From assembly GCA_946803715.1 (NCBI GenBank), contig CAMPET010000105.1:1-53399 (forward strand): 53,399 nt of DNA, written 5' to 3'. Position numbers and translations under genes: made by a program. This document shows positions 1 to 14,300 of this stretch, one piece after another. Within the stretch, counting starts at the first letter, position 1; every line of letters begins with the position of its first letter. The DNA is from Beroe ovata (taxonomy: Eukaryota > Ctenophora > Nuda > Beroida > Beroidae). A model generated the notes under the pieces. It was not told the origin of the DNA, ran no database searches, and saw only the letters and a list, made by a program, of their open reading frames with translations.

Positions 1-20
1 ACACACACACACACACACAC
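1..20. repeat. (AC)n microsatellite at window start
   Basis: Pure AC dinucleotide run at the very first bases. Its counterpart closes the window at the other end, so the scaffold is probably bounded by unresolved microsatellites. Confidence 0.95.
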
Positions 21-1570
21 ATTATATCGTTAGATTAAACTGCCACAGCTAGACATGTTACAATTCTCGGCAGGAGGCCGTTATTGGGCTCACATTGTAT
101 CGACTACATCGGATGCGATGTTTTCACGGGAAATGAGGAGTTGTTTGGGATAAAATCAAGATTCAGAGTGATAAAAATAATCAGCTCTTGAGTAAAGTAA
201 GAGCGGAGGTTTGTGAATGAATTTATGAATCAATTTCTTTAATCGTTAATTGATAAACTTTATCACCGGGGAAATATAACAAGAGATATTGGTAGTACTG
301 TCACTTACTTGATTTCGTGTTCTTAGTAGATGATGGAGTTGACTTGACAGCTAACACAGGAAAGACCGAATTTCTCCGACCTGAACTTAAATCAAGACCT
401 GGAAGGAAAATAAAATTGTTTCAGAAAACAGCTTCAACAGAGCTTTGAAAATTTAGAAAAGTTCTATTGATTCTAACATTGATTTCCGCTTACATGGAGA
501 AGATACAATTTTCTGTGCCTCGGGTCGTCGGTTGAGATGTGCAGATTTTGTTGTGAGAGTTATTAGCTGGTAATCTGGAGTAATAACTATCCCTGTGATG
601 GGGTGCAACCAATGGAAATAATGAAATGACTGAACCAGCTCTATGCTAGGCCTATAACTTAAAACAAATTCAAGCTGATCTTTATCAGCAACTATAGAAT
701 AGCCTAGTTAGAGAATTAACACCGGAAGACCATGAGTCATAACCATTCATCACTCATTAGTCATTACATCTTATTACCTGGTGATCTTCTAAAGTCAGAA
801 ATGGGTGAAATGGTCTGATTCACAGTTGAACTTGGTGTAGGTGCCATTCCAACAAAGAAATCATGATATCCTCCAAACAAGCTTCTTGCTACTTCATTAT
901 TGATTTTAAGGGACTTGAACACATGAGGTCTGAAATAGCGCTAAAGCTGGAAATAATGTTTGTCAAAGCTAGGAAAGATATATCTTCATACCAACCAAGG
1001 ACCAAAGGATAAAAGAATTTGCCGCAAAAGATTTGAGCTTACTGAAATGCATTTTAAAAGGGCTGAGTAGGAGAGATTATGACACTGATAAGATTTTGAA
1101 ATGGGCATACAGATGAGCATCATACTATCAATGTAATATTGGTATTTGCTGCACAATATCCAATCATGATTGAAAAGTTCTTACAGATTTTCAGTAGATT
1201 CTACATACTGGATTTCATCTATACTCTCAAGAGTCATCAGGTCCCCTGTTAAGATGACATCAACTTATAGAATATATGAGATAAATTTACATTGAAGGAT
1301 GTAGTATTTATGCTTGAAGGCCTGTTAAGATGATGAACATGAACCCCAATGCAAATTTGCTAAAAACTTCACGAAAAAGACTTGGATTGCACATCATCTA
1401 TAATTATCTTCTAGTTCATAATTATTCCTGATAATAGGGCATTTGGTGCAAGCACCCAAATCTCAAAGATCATTTAAAAAAACTAGGTGGTCTGCTTTGG
1501 TTCTTGACAGCAAATCTCCTTCACATGACTGAGCCAATAAGCCATCCCCCAAAAATATTATTTTCTTAAT
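21..1570. other. Non-coding, no gene seen
   Basis: AT-rich sequence without a convincing open frame or splice-bounded exon on either strand. It lies upstream of the large plus-strand gene and may hold 5' untranslated or distal regulatory sequence, but no specific element can be supported. Confidence 0.5.
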
Positions 1571-1574
1571 TACA

Positions 1575-2005
1575 ACAGCGCAGCATGACACTTTGCTTTG
1601 TCGATCGAAGATAAACCCTGTCGAGATTTTCGCTTTGCGTGCGCCGCGCGAGCTTATTCTGACGCGGCGCAAACTTAAATTTTGACTTATTTGCCGCTTG
1701 TATCAGCGGTCTTCTGTTATAGCATCGCCGCACCAAACAAGGCACTTTGCTTTGTCGATCGACGCGATGATAAACCAAACCGCTTATTTCAATTTGTTTA
1801 TTGCGCGCATGCACGCGGCCCGGCCCGGCGCAAACTTATTCTCGATTTCAAATCCCAGCTCGCGACGATGGGCATAGGGCTTAACATGAACATTACTAGC
1901 AAATTGTTCCCGCGCTGCGCTGCGTTACCCAAATTTAATCACTGAGTAGAACAGGGGCGCGCAACGTGTGCACAGAATAGGGGCGCGCAACGCGCGTGTG
2001 CACAC
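1575..2005. repeat. CpG-rich patch with internal direct repeats
   Basis: A GC- and CpG-rich stretch stands out from AT-rich surroundings. The 20-mer CACTTTGCTTTGTCGATCGA occurs at 1589-1608 and again at 1743-1762, and GGCGCAAACTTA-type words recur downstream of each copy, so this is a diverged tandem duplication of roughly 155 bp. GGGGCGCGCAACG is then repeated near 1953 and 1980. It ends about 355 bp before the predicted start codon of the giant gene, so it could be a promoter-associated island, or simply an old repeat. Confidence 0.6.
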
Positions 2006-2151
2006 ATTTTTGTCTAAAGACTCTAAAACTGATAGGCCCTATTTTTGTTCATGGGTGTTTTCAAGTTCCTGGAGATGGAGCTGATCTCAGTATATATATA
2101 GTTTTGAATATATCTCAGTAAAGTTTTGATTATGCATTATGCAACTGTCGT

Positions 2152-2191
2152 CTGTCAGTTTATAACTGCTGCAGCAGTTATAAACTGACAG
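2152..2191. repeat. Perfect 40-bp palindrome
   Basis: Two perfectly complementary 20-base arms meet with no loop (centre between 2171 and 2172, CTGCTG|CAGCAG). Part of the left arm is echoed just upstream (GCAACTGTC at 2141-2149, complementary to GACAGTTGC at 2187-2195), so two mutually exclusive foldings are possible. It lies about 170 bp upstream of the ATG of the giant LRR/thrombospondin gene. Confidence 0.85.
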
Positions 2192-2359
2192 TTGCAGCAT
2201 GCTGTGGGTTGTGTAAGGTTCAATTTAATGATTACTTGATTATACACTTGTATTCACACACTTGTATTCATAATGACATCACTGAATTGAATTCTATATA
2301 TTTCAAGCAAATTTAACTTCCTAGCTTTGTCATGGCACTGGTTAGTCCTGGTTAATGTC

Positions 2360-5300
2360 ATGGAAGTGTGTCTGTTTCTAATTCTCACCTGCACTGTGAA
2401 ATTAACTGAATCTGCCACGGCTAATATTCGTGCATCCCTGAAAGACAAGTATGATCAAGATAACAATGCTTTCTGGACTTCAGAAGAAATACAGCACCTT
2501 TCTGATGACACTTTAGATATCTTTTCCTGTTTTGTAAAAGAAAAGGGAGACTGTGAATACTATCAAGATGGTAACTTTGAAACCACCATCTCTGGTTGTG
2601 ATGTCATTGACTCAAAGTTTGTTTTCACAAACCCCTCTTCTACTGTCACAATCACTGATCCTCAGATCACACACATTGATGCATTGTCCCTTGATTCTCC
2701 AGTTACTGGAACTAGAAGACTTCACATTGTTAACTCAGAAAACCTTGTCTATATTGGATCTGATATTTTTGAAAAATTTCCCTCTCTTGAAGAACTGATC
2801 ATATTCAATACAGGCATTAAAGCAATACCTGATATATCTACTCAAATGGAGTCCCTTACAAGAATTGCTATCATGATGAATGAAAATCTTGATAGAATCA
2901 ATGATTATGATTTCAGAAACACTCCCAGTTTAGAAAGACTGAACCTAGCTTGTAATGCTATTTCATACATCTCAGATAATTCATTTGAGGGACTTGATAG
3001 TCTGACAAGAATAACTATAGGGAACAATGATGTCTCAGTTATACCACCTGCCCTCAATTCACTATCAGCAAGCTTGAATTATCTAGGGTTGGAAGATAAT
3101 CATATCCATTTACTTGCAGCATTACCTTTAAGAGATATGGGAGAGCTACTCCATATAAATCTGACATTGAATTTCATTACAAGTATAGAAAAAGATTGGA
3201 TGAAAGGGTGTCCTAAGCTCAAATTCTTAGAGTTAGGATACAATAGATTAACAGAGCTAGAAACAGGTTCAGTCAGTGGCTTAGATGACCTTGTTTATGT
3301 CCAGGTGTCAGATAATGAAAACCTAGCATCAGTACAAGGTGAGGCCTTTAGAGACTTAGCAGCGCTCAAGATCTTGGACTTATATGGGAATTCAGAACTT
3401 AGCTCTGTGGATTATAGAGCTTTTATGAATGTACCAAGCCTAAAATATCTAGACATGTCAAGAAATAGTATCCAGATCTTCCCCCATGATGTTTTCGTGT
3501 ATGCAAACTTCAATAAGTTAGAGAAACTGTTCATTCGTCAAAATAAGATGAAGTCTCTCACCGACATGAGTGCAAATTCATTTAATGCTATCACTGAGAT
3601 CCTTCAAGATCGATTAAGGACTCTCAATCCACTTTCAGCAAGTTTTGCAAGCATGGAAAGTTTAAATTTCCTAGACCTCCGAAGTAATAACCTGCGCATT
3701 ATTCCTGACAATGTCCTTGATTGTTTGAAAGATGAACCCTCAATTCTTGATATTTCATACAATCTCCTCAATGAAATCAATGAGAATGCGTTTACTGGGA
3801 TGAGGTTAAGTGAGTTATATATCAATAACAATCAATTGACGGAAGTGCCCAAAGCTCTCTTCAAAGTTACCCAATTGGAAAAGCTGTGGCTGAATAAGAA
3901 CTTGTTAACATTCCTGGAACATGGGACCATTACTAATCTTGACCAAACCAAAGAGATCTATCTTCAAGATAATCAAATATTATGTATTGAGGATGATGCT
4001 TTGCCACAAAATATCGAAATTCTTGATGTATCTAATAATGAGTTCAACTTCATTGATGAGAACCAATTCAACAATAAGCCAAACCTAGTGAGGGTTGATT
4101 TCGATAATAACAGAATAAGCTATTTGCCAGTAGATGTATTTAAAGATGACGAGGATTTATCAACCATCATACTGAACAACAATGATATAGCTTGGATAAG
4201 TAATGGAGTTTTCACCACATGCAGTGACAGATTGTCTCTTATTGATTTGGAGCAGAATTCTATCTCTCACATTGACCATGGAAGTTTGGCAGGCAAGAGC
4301 ATCATTAGAATGCTTATGAAAAACAATGATCTACACGACTGGCCAGCGGATGGCTCTTTTTCAGATCAAACAGAGCCCTTCTATGTGGATTTCAGAGAGA
4401 ATAAGTTTGAAGTGATTAGATCAGAGATGTTCAGTAATCACGAAAGATTTCAAAAAGCAGATTTCGAAACAAATCACATTTCTGATGTTAGAGCTAATGC
4501 ATTCAAGGACCTCACCATTGACTATCTACCGGGGTATGATGACATTCATGGTGTGATTCTGATTGATAACCCAGTATCAAACTTGGAGCCATTCAGTTTT
4601 AACAACGTGATTTCCTCAAGTACTGGGAAAGGTTTGAGTAATCACGCAGGCCTTCATTTACAGAATATCCAAACTTTGTACACACTGCGTTCAAACACCT
4701 TCACCAATGTGGAACTAGATTATATATTGCTCAATGATGGGATGGTCAAAATGATCGAAACTCATGCTTTCTATCAAATCTCATTGAACTTTGCGCTGCA
4801 AATGAACAACGGTCCATTGAAATACATAGCTAAAAATGCTGTCAATGCTAAAAATATTAGATACATCCAATTGAATGAGAATCAAATTGTCAAACTCCCA
4901 TTGGGAGCGTTAGCTGAGATTGAAAGCTGTCAGAACTTCAACATTGACAACAACAGGATAAATTTCATCGACAGTGACTCACTACCTGATTGCACTGATA
5001 AATTCAACTTTCAAAATAATCTCATAACACACATAGTCGCTGATGCTTTCCGCCAAGCCGAATCCATAAAAAGGCTCCAGCTACATAGCAATGAAATCAT
5101 CAAGATTGAACCAGGGGCTTTTGATACCATAAGAGGAATGTTGAAAGAGCTTGAGTTACCAGGAAATCCGCTGCCAGAATTTCCGAATGGTCTGTTAGAT
5201 TCGGCATCCATGAACAAGCTGACACTTACTAACATTGGCATGATCAGAACTGTGGGATCTCAGGAATTGGCAAATTCTAAGATGGTCGTACCAGCCTTGA

Positions 5301-8300
5301 AAGACAATCAACAAGCATATGTACATGCATCAGTTTACAGGAAAGTCGAAACCAAGAAGAAGAATATACCGTTGTATAATTCTGACAGCTGTACTTGCAA
5401 CAATCTTCAATCTATTGAATACATAACTCAAAGGAGTGGCACCATAAGTGTAAAGGGGCCAGCAAAATGCTCTTTTTTGAATGCAAAGAATGGCGAAACA
5501 GAAAAACACGAACTTAAACTTAGTTCACTGACTTCGTTATCAGAAAAGCTTCCATGTGAGCCATACACTGTCCGTACACTTAGGGAATCACTGACCTTCA
5601 TTGATCAGTTGCCAACATCTGAGACTGTCACTGTATTTTGGCAGTTTCCCCAACCCAATGCAGTATGGAATGATGATAGTAAACGGTACTGTTGCTCTGG
5701 AGCCGGTGGAGGTTGTATAGCCCAGGTGAGGGCCATCATGCATTGTCAAAGACAAGCGGTGGGGTCAAGCAGTAAAACAGATGTTATAACATCAAATCCC
5801 TTCACAGTTTCCCTTTCATCATCCAATGATTGCGATAAAGAGTTCAGCCATTCAGAAGTCATAGATTTCTCCACGCCGGATTTCATATTTTGCACAATAC
5901 AATTAGAAATCCCCGGATTTACAGACCTATACTCTTCTCTGGGTGCGTGGCGCGTTGGTTACCAAGAAGAGCTCAGTGCAGTTGAAGAAGACCCCTGTGC
6001 AGACGAATCAAATTTCTTTGATGTAACCTATTTTGATCTGACTAATGACTTTGTTGATTTCCAAAACATGGGCTATGACGTGATCTACAAAGACCCCAAG
6101 TTCTACAATTCCCCCCATCTTGGTCCATATCTCTACCAAAGTGATTTCTCAAGTGCGGAGGATACAATGACTCAGTGGTTTACTCCGAATTCTAACATAG
6201 TTAACATTGATCAGAGGAAACTTTGCTTATCGGAGAGCGCTGCTTGTGGGTCAGACTCATCATGTTTCTTTGCAAGGGAGTGGTGGCCCGTTGATTCATT
6301 AGTAGAAACACCCTCTGATACAACAGGGAACTTTCTCAGACACAACATGTACTTCACTGCACGGATGCACATGCCAATTGCATTTTCCGGCGGTGAGTCT
6401 ATAACTATTGGTGGGCCTGATGATGTCTGGCTATTTTTGGACGGTATTCTCCTTCTTGAGATTCTGGCTGTTGAGGATGATAGTGCAGATTTACCTTGTG
6501 GCGAGATATCGTTTAGTGGAGGCACTCTGACCTCTAAAATTGGCGTTCTTAATCTGAACCAATTGACAGATTACTCTACTAGATGTACGGATCTCACGAT
6601 TATACCAAACAAAGCTGACCCAGCAAAATTCACGGTTTCTGATGAGGTACAACTCACAATTTTCACAACCCAAAGACGGTCACTCAAGTCAAGAATATAC
6701 ATCAAGTTGGGCAATGTTCAGCAGACAACATGGTCTGACTATGTTGAGTTCACAATGTCAGAGGCAAAACTGCGTAATGGCAAGGTAGGCAGTCTCGATC
6801 TTACCTCAGTGTTAGGATTACAGACATACCACTTTGAGATCACTGATAACAACAATCATTTCGAAGTTCAAAAAGATGATTTCGTTTGTGTAGATGACCC
6901 TGATGCACCCTCTGCAAATACCGACCCTGGTAAAGACATTCCTGCACATTACAACTGTGATGAAGTTCCAGACGTCATTGCTCCAATTACTCCCACGTAT
7001 TCAAAAGATGTTGACACTCCCACAGCTCTAGTTGTCCTGAAAAATGCGATTGACTACGATACAATTGATCCCAAGTTCAAGTATCTCTTCATAAGGATAA
7101 CCTATGAATATGATTCGGCTGGTGAGAGGACCATGACCAATCATATCAGGATAAAGATAATCATAGTCGATGCCAATGATAACTGTCCTGAGTTTGCTGA
7201 TGCTACAGACACTTTAATAGACAGAACCGTTCAGTGTCTGCAATTAGATGGAAATCATTTAGCTGTCTCTGATGCGGATGATGCCAATAATAAGATCCTT
7301 GAGTATTTTATAGGTAAGTTCGTACCATATTATATCTTGAATATCAGTTATGATATAGATGCTATCAACTGACTCGTCTGTTGACGACTACCTACTGATG
7401 AATATAATAAGAATAATAATAAGAATATGATAAGAATGATAATCTCATTTTAGGGGGCTACAGTGTCCTCAACCTAAGTGATGAAGATTTCAACACTTAC
7501 AAGACGATCAAAGACTACTTTACATATGAGGAATTCATGGTCGAATACAGGATTGATGTGTATGCTATTGATGTAGGCTCTCCTGTGCGTCTTGGCTCTG
7601 TTAACCAGTACAAACTGAAGATCAGTGCATCCTGTATTCAGGATATGTCGTTCGTCATTGGACGTAATACTGGAGTTTTCAATGTTAGTTGATCAAGAAA
7701 TGATTGGATTTGTCCCGTGAACATATTAATTATTACCTATCTAGATCAGCAATAGAAATTGAGATTTCCGATTTTCTCTTTGGCATGAGAAGATGAAGCT
7801 GTTAGTACATATTGCATATAATTCAGGTTAAAGCCCCTGGTTGGATGGTTTCAACCTCAACCATAGCGTACTGTGACACCTGCTCAATAGGGTATCGCTG
7901 CGCAGGATTTGGTGATAGGGTCCAATGCAGCACTTGCACGTAAGTGGAATATGAAAAACCCATCACTAAAGATATTTAAGTGATTCGGCAATTTTATTGT
8001 TCCTATTGAAATGGTCACCTATGAAACTTCAGGCGAAGTTTTGAAAATCTTGAAATGGATGCAGCCGTTTTTTCAACTCTTCCAAGGGAAGAAGAAGGTT
8101 GTTCAAATCCAAGCAAGTGGGAAATTTCCTTCGGTGCCCAGGTAGGAATGTGAGATAATTGAGATGTGAGTGAAAATTTGAAAGTATACAAGTAATTATC
8201 TTCTTTTCTGAACCCAAAACATCATAAGTCATCATGTGGACCTTGCAAAGCGGGTTGGCAGTGTAAAGACGGAATAGGGACGCCTGTGGAACAACTAGAA

Positions 8301-11300
8301 AGAGAAGGAGGAGAAAGTGTTGGAACTCATTCCATCAATCTATGTTCTGATGATGAACCTACGTGTGAACAGGTCTTGACAGAGTGAGTCCTCATCAATG
8401 AAAGTCAGAACACAGTAGAAAACTCGTGATATTTGGATTGGAAATCGTCGAATTTTGGACACCTTGTGTCCTACACATTTATTGGCTATGTTCCAACTTT
8501 GAACCTTATCCCAGGTGCGAAGCAGGGTACTCCTGTAGAGCAGGTATTACAGAAGCGTGCCCAGTTGGACAGTACAGTACTCCTGGATCAAGTTTATGTT
8601 CGTTTTGCGACCCGGGCAAATATGCTGCAAACACAGGTATGAGAAACAGTTCAGTCTCACGACTCGCTTTACATTGGTTCGTCTACTCAAGGAGAGAGAA
8701 CTCCTATGCTTACCTCTGCTTCGACTTCCACTTGAGTTCCTTGCCCTATTATAGAGAAAGCCCCTCATCCCATAGGTTCAGCTGAGTGTGAGTGTTGTGA
8801 GGGAGGCATGGAATCCACACATGGAAAAGAGAGTTCTGGGTATTGCCACGAGAATGAGGTATTAGAGGACCACTCCTTCCATCAGTTATGATAAAACTAA
8901 TTACTCTAAAAATTTCACATCAACTCAGTGTATCTTTATCGCTCTTTCCACATAGTCTTCTGATGGGAGTCGATGGATGCTTATTGATCCTCTACCCAGA
9001 TATCAGGGGGTTGTGAGATGTGTAGACCATGCTCCAGTGCTACAGAATGTCCTTGTATCGCCGACACCAGACCATGCTCTACAGGTTTCAAATAGAATAA
9101 CTATAATAGTACCACATATTATGTGACAAAGTGAGCGTCTACCAGATGTTGTCTGATTCCGCCATAAGACTCCCATCTTCATCACACTCTCTCTTTCCCC
9201 TACTCCCCCCAGTTTATGTCCTCCTCTTCCCTCTTCAGGAGTGCGATGTGTCAATTTGCCCGGCAACACTCACACCTGTCTGTCTTGTCCCCCCGGATTC
9301 ACTGATTCTGGAACTGGGTGTGAGGACATTGATGAGTGTGTCGAGTTTGAACCTTGCTTCGAACCTCTCGGAATAGCTTGCATTAACGATGTGAGTAGAG
9401 AAAAACAACTTATATTATGGTTGTAACCATAGCCTGTAAGTTGTGGTTATTAATACTTTGGCTACCTTAGATTGGGTTGATGTTAGGTGGATAGGGGTTC
9501 TTGCAGAAACTTTAATAAAATGTTGTTAACTTACCTGACGTAAAGATGCAAAGAGGAGCTACCTGTTTTCCTATGAAACCCATGAATTACTCGCGTCCCC
9601 ATGATAATCCCTAAGGTTCCAGGGTTTAGGTGTGGTTCGTGCCCCGATGGATACACTGGGAATGCCCCTGAAGGCATCGGTCAGCCTGCAGAGAATCAGA
9701 TTTGTACTGGTAAGATTTCTCACACTTCCCTGGTCTGATTGAACCTTTTCCCAAAAATGCACGCCTAAACCGGAATACCATTCATTGGTCATGAAGTGGG
9801 TCTTGATTAGTTGAATTGTCTGCTGTGGCTGATAATCACACTTTTGATTCGTTGAAAATTTCACCAGATATCAACGAATGTGACACTGACAATGGTGGAT
9901 GTGACATCAACTCAGAGTGTATCAATGAACCAGGATCTCACAGGTCTAGAATCTGCCACAGTGCATGGATGAGTATGCTTGAATATCTATGCGAGTGCCG
10001 CGTATTCCCATCACCATATATATCATCCCCCTAGTACTCTAGTAGGAAAGTATAGGGTTCTAGGTTACTATGGAAACAGCTAAGTACCTCACTGAGCAAT
10101 CGCCTGTAGGTGCGGATTCTGCTTTGGTAACTATGTTGGAATAGGAACTGTCCCGTGCAAATCAGGGGATTACTGTCTTACTGAGTTGGACAACTGCCAT
10201 GATGACGCTGTCTGCATAGTCACAGGTGGGCGTTCTGAAGGCGGGGTGTCAATTTCCGTCTAACCCAGCACATGCAGGATTATATGGGACTGTTGTACTG
10301 AACTGTATGGACAATCAATGCATCCGATTGCCCCATCCACTCATCCAGGACCGGCTGGCTTCACCTGTGAATGTGGTGTCATGCTCGCTGGAGATGGTAC
10401 CGACTGTGGTATAGACTCGGACGGGGATGGGTTTCCTGACACCTCGCTCAACTGTCAGGGACCAAGCTGTGTGGCAGATAACTGTGTCAATGTACCTAAC
10501 TCTGGACAGGTTAGTTCCCATTTCTAACGTGTTTCAGAATTTCAAGGAAAAGCGTCTGACATCGATTCAAGATGAGGTTTTCCTATTGACTCTGTAATTT
10601 CCAGCGAGTTGTGATTTGCTAAAGTCTGGGTGTATCTAATGCACTATGTTATATTATAGTAGGAGTAAAATAGCGTTGCCATAGTTACATGACTAATGAG
10701 CCCATTAGATAATGAGATTATCTTAAACAATCTTAACTTAATACAAAGTGTATGCGGCACCAGTTGTTACACAACAAGAAACACAGTATGATGATTCCAC
10801 TTCAGACTATCTCTCAAACACCCAGAACCTTCCCTTATTCCAAAGCTTCTAATTAACCCAAAGGGGTCTGACTATACTACAATTCCAGTTTTGACTTGTA
10901 GGGTCTTGGTGAATAATTCCTGTTTCAACACTTCAGTCTTGTAAGAGTCTGAGAACCATAAGGGTCTGAGAACCATATTCCCGTTACAGACAGACACAGA
11001 CACCGATCAGTTGGGTAACTCGTGTGACACTGACATTGACCAGGACAAAGTCATCAATTCACTTGATCTCTGTCCTTACAACGCTGCGGTAACGGATAAA
11101 ACGGAGGATAATACTGATTCTGATGGTGATGGATGGATCGATGTATGTGATAATTGCCCGAGTGAGTTATTCCCGTCTTCCCCATCATCGACTACAGTGT
11201 CATGAGAATGTTTGAGATTCCTTCTAGAAGGAAAGGAAAATCTCAGCCTAGCCCTTCAATTTGGGAACCTAATATTCTAACTTTCTAACAACAGAAAGGG

Positions 11301-14300
11301 CAGACTTTTATTGAATCTTATTATATATGGTAACACAATAGGCTGAACTCAAATTTCTATTGTGATGTATTCTTACAGATGTGGCCAATATTGATCAATA
11401 TGATAAAGATGAGGATGGAGTTGGTGACGAATGTGACACGTGCAAGAATGAGGACTGTTTCACTGATGTTCTCCCTGCTTGTACGGGTGAGTCAGGGACT
11501 TCAAAATCTCGAGTTCAATTTCACCGTTTTACTTCTACAATTTAAACTTTTGTTCCTGGGGTTTTAATTCTCAAGTGAGGTCACTTCCTCTCTTTACATC
11601 AGAATATCAGGACATATAATATACTACGCGTGATATCAGAACATAACGCGTGATATCTAACAATATACCACACGCGTGATATCTGAACGTCACGCGTTAC
11701 CATCCAATACCACGCGTGAGAGACATCTTCTCGCAGGACGGAGTGGCACGGACTCAGATGGAGACGGTGTCGATGATTCCTGTGACAACTGTCCCGATGT
11801 TGCAAACTCCGCTCAAAGAGACACTGATTCGGATAACGTAGGCGACCGGTAAATTATTATAGTTGGGATGTCCGAGAATTTTCCAGAATTGAGTGCAATT
11901 CTCAAATTAGGAGGAGGTCACAAGAGTGAGCTCGCGCTAGTAACAAGTGAAAAATCGACTACTTCTCCTCGATTTTCAGATGCGATGATGACATAGATGG
12001 AGATTCCGTCCCTAATTCATCGGACAACTGTCCCTACCTCAGCAATAGTGACCAGGCAAACGCTGACAAGGATTGGAAGGGGGATGTGTGCGATGATTCA
12101 AAATCGTGGCCAGACTACAAAGTAAGTGCCGATGTTTTGCTCTATCTAGATTCGCTGAGGAGTTGCTTGCTGCGTGACTTAGCACACATCACGTCTCCGG
12201 AGAAATTAGAATTTTCATCGACTGTTGGCAACAGAAAACGAAGAAAATAGTCTTCGGAGGGCTCGGATCCGCATCTAGTTCCTTTTCATTACAAATCATG
12301 GTTAACGTTGGAAAAAACAACAAAATAACATTGATTTACTGGTATTATAATAGATATCATAAATTCACAATAATATTCAAACAGTTTTGTGAGGCTAACT
12401 CAACAAGACTTCAACCATGGAGTCCAAACTCCGTCAAAGTATTTGGGGTCTGCTGCCGGATCCTTCTCCTTGTTGGCCGGATAAATTGCCTTGGCTCGGT
12501 ACGACTGTAGCTTGTCTTGCAGCGACTTGACCACATCAGGATAGTCCTTTGAAAGATCGTTATGTTCGTAGGGATCGTTGATGACGTCATAGAGCTGGAA
12601 CTGTGGTGGTCTGGGTGGGAATCTGCCTTGTTTCATGGTACTCTGGCGGCGTGCCAAGTTCCCCCGACTAACCTCGGGAGGGGGGAACCAGTCATCCCTA
12701 CCTGGGTTACCCTGGAGGAGTTTCCATTGTCCCTCTCTAACGGCGGAGTTTCTCTGTATCTGGTCGATGTTAACGAGGAATCCCGTTCTGTTGCTCGTCC
12801 CCGATCCATCGATAGCACTCCACTGGTTCATCCCGTCAATGTCACCCAGATCTGGACTGTGACATTGGGTGGGGTGGGTCAGCCCACACGCGCCCAGGTG
12901 AGTGAATGTTGGTAACCAATCTGTCACATGGATCAACTCCTCACTCACAACCCCTCCCTTGATGAGGGGCGAGTGGACGAATGCCGAGGATCGGATTCCA
13001 CCCTCCCAGTAGCTGCCCTTTGCTCCTCTCAGCGGGTAATTATTCTGCCCGTCCTGCGGGTTTCCACCATTATCCGCCATAAAGACGAACACAGTGTTTT
13101 CCCACAGCCCGGAGGTTTTCAGGGCCTGTACGATCCTGTATACCGCATCGTCTAGAGCAGTTACCATACCGAGTACAGTTCGTCTCTGCTCGTCCTTCTC
13201 AATTCCCTCGTATATCTCGTAGTACTCGTGCGGGACTTCTTGCGGGAAGTGCGGGTTTTGGAATGGCAGGTATAGAAACATCGGTTTTTCCTTGTCTTGA
13301 GCTGCGATCAGTTTCACAGCTTGGTCTGTGAATAGGTACGTGGAGTAAGTCTCGTTTTCCGAGCGGAGAACTTCGTCGTTTACCGTGCCATCCGTGTTGA
13401 GAGTGTTGTACCGGAAATCAAACCCGTTGTCATCGTCCGACCCGCGTCCTGTGCGGGCTCCGGAGGGCAGGACTTTGGAATAGTAGTCCAGAGCTCCGTT
13501 ATAAAAACCGTAGAAAGTGTCAAATCCTCTCTTCACGGGAGTATGGTCCCACGAACAGTGACCCAAATGCCACTTTCCCACGGCATGTGTTGAGTAGCCC
13601 AGTTTCTTCATCACTTGAGCCATGGTGGTCTCGTTCGTCATCAGTCCGTAGGGCGTGTCTGGGCCTATGACGGCGTGCTGTAGCCCCAATCTGGCGGCAT
13701 ACTTGCCCGTCATGATAGCGCCCCGTGTCGGCGTGCAGATTGGCTGTACGTAGTGCTGATCCAGCGTCACACCATTGTTAGCCAGGTCAAGGAGTGTTGG
13801 GGCTATGACTTTGGACTCATGCCAGGGAACATCCCTCCAACCCAGATCATCAGCGAGCATGAGCACAATATGGGGCTGCTCAGTTGCGTGAGCAGCCGCT
13901 GCCAAGCCTGCGAGCAGCAGGCACAACAACATGTCCTGGTGTATTAGTACGAAAAATGGAGAAGTAGTGATTCAAGAGAGAGAGAGAACTTAGTCTAGAT
14001 TATGTTCAAACGTGTACGGGATAAGTGTGTATCAGACCATTTCCGCTCCCCCTTTTTGTCCCCTGTTATCTACTACAGCTGACCACGTGTTCTCGCAGCG
14101 CAGGATTTTATTAAATTCATCACACGTATACTGCTGACGCGATGAGACTCATGTTACAATCAGCTCCTCCTATGAAATATGTGGGGTTCCTGTCATTATT
14201 AGCAGTGAAATAAAATAATTCTTATCAGTGCTATTCATGCAAAAATTAATGACTCTGCCTGCTTTTCTCGAGAAAAAGGGAGTTCTGCGGAAGCAATAAA

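Noticed and set aside
2327-2359. Earlier start of the giant protein at a TTG codon
   Set aside because: Animal genes start at ATG; the ATG at 2360 directly opens a good signal peptide, so the upstream codons are taken as untranslated.
12562-13155. Open frames on the plus strand opposite the sulfatase
   Set aside because: They are antisense shadows of a GC-rich coding exon with intact catalytic motifs on the other strand.
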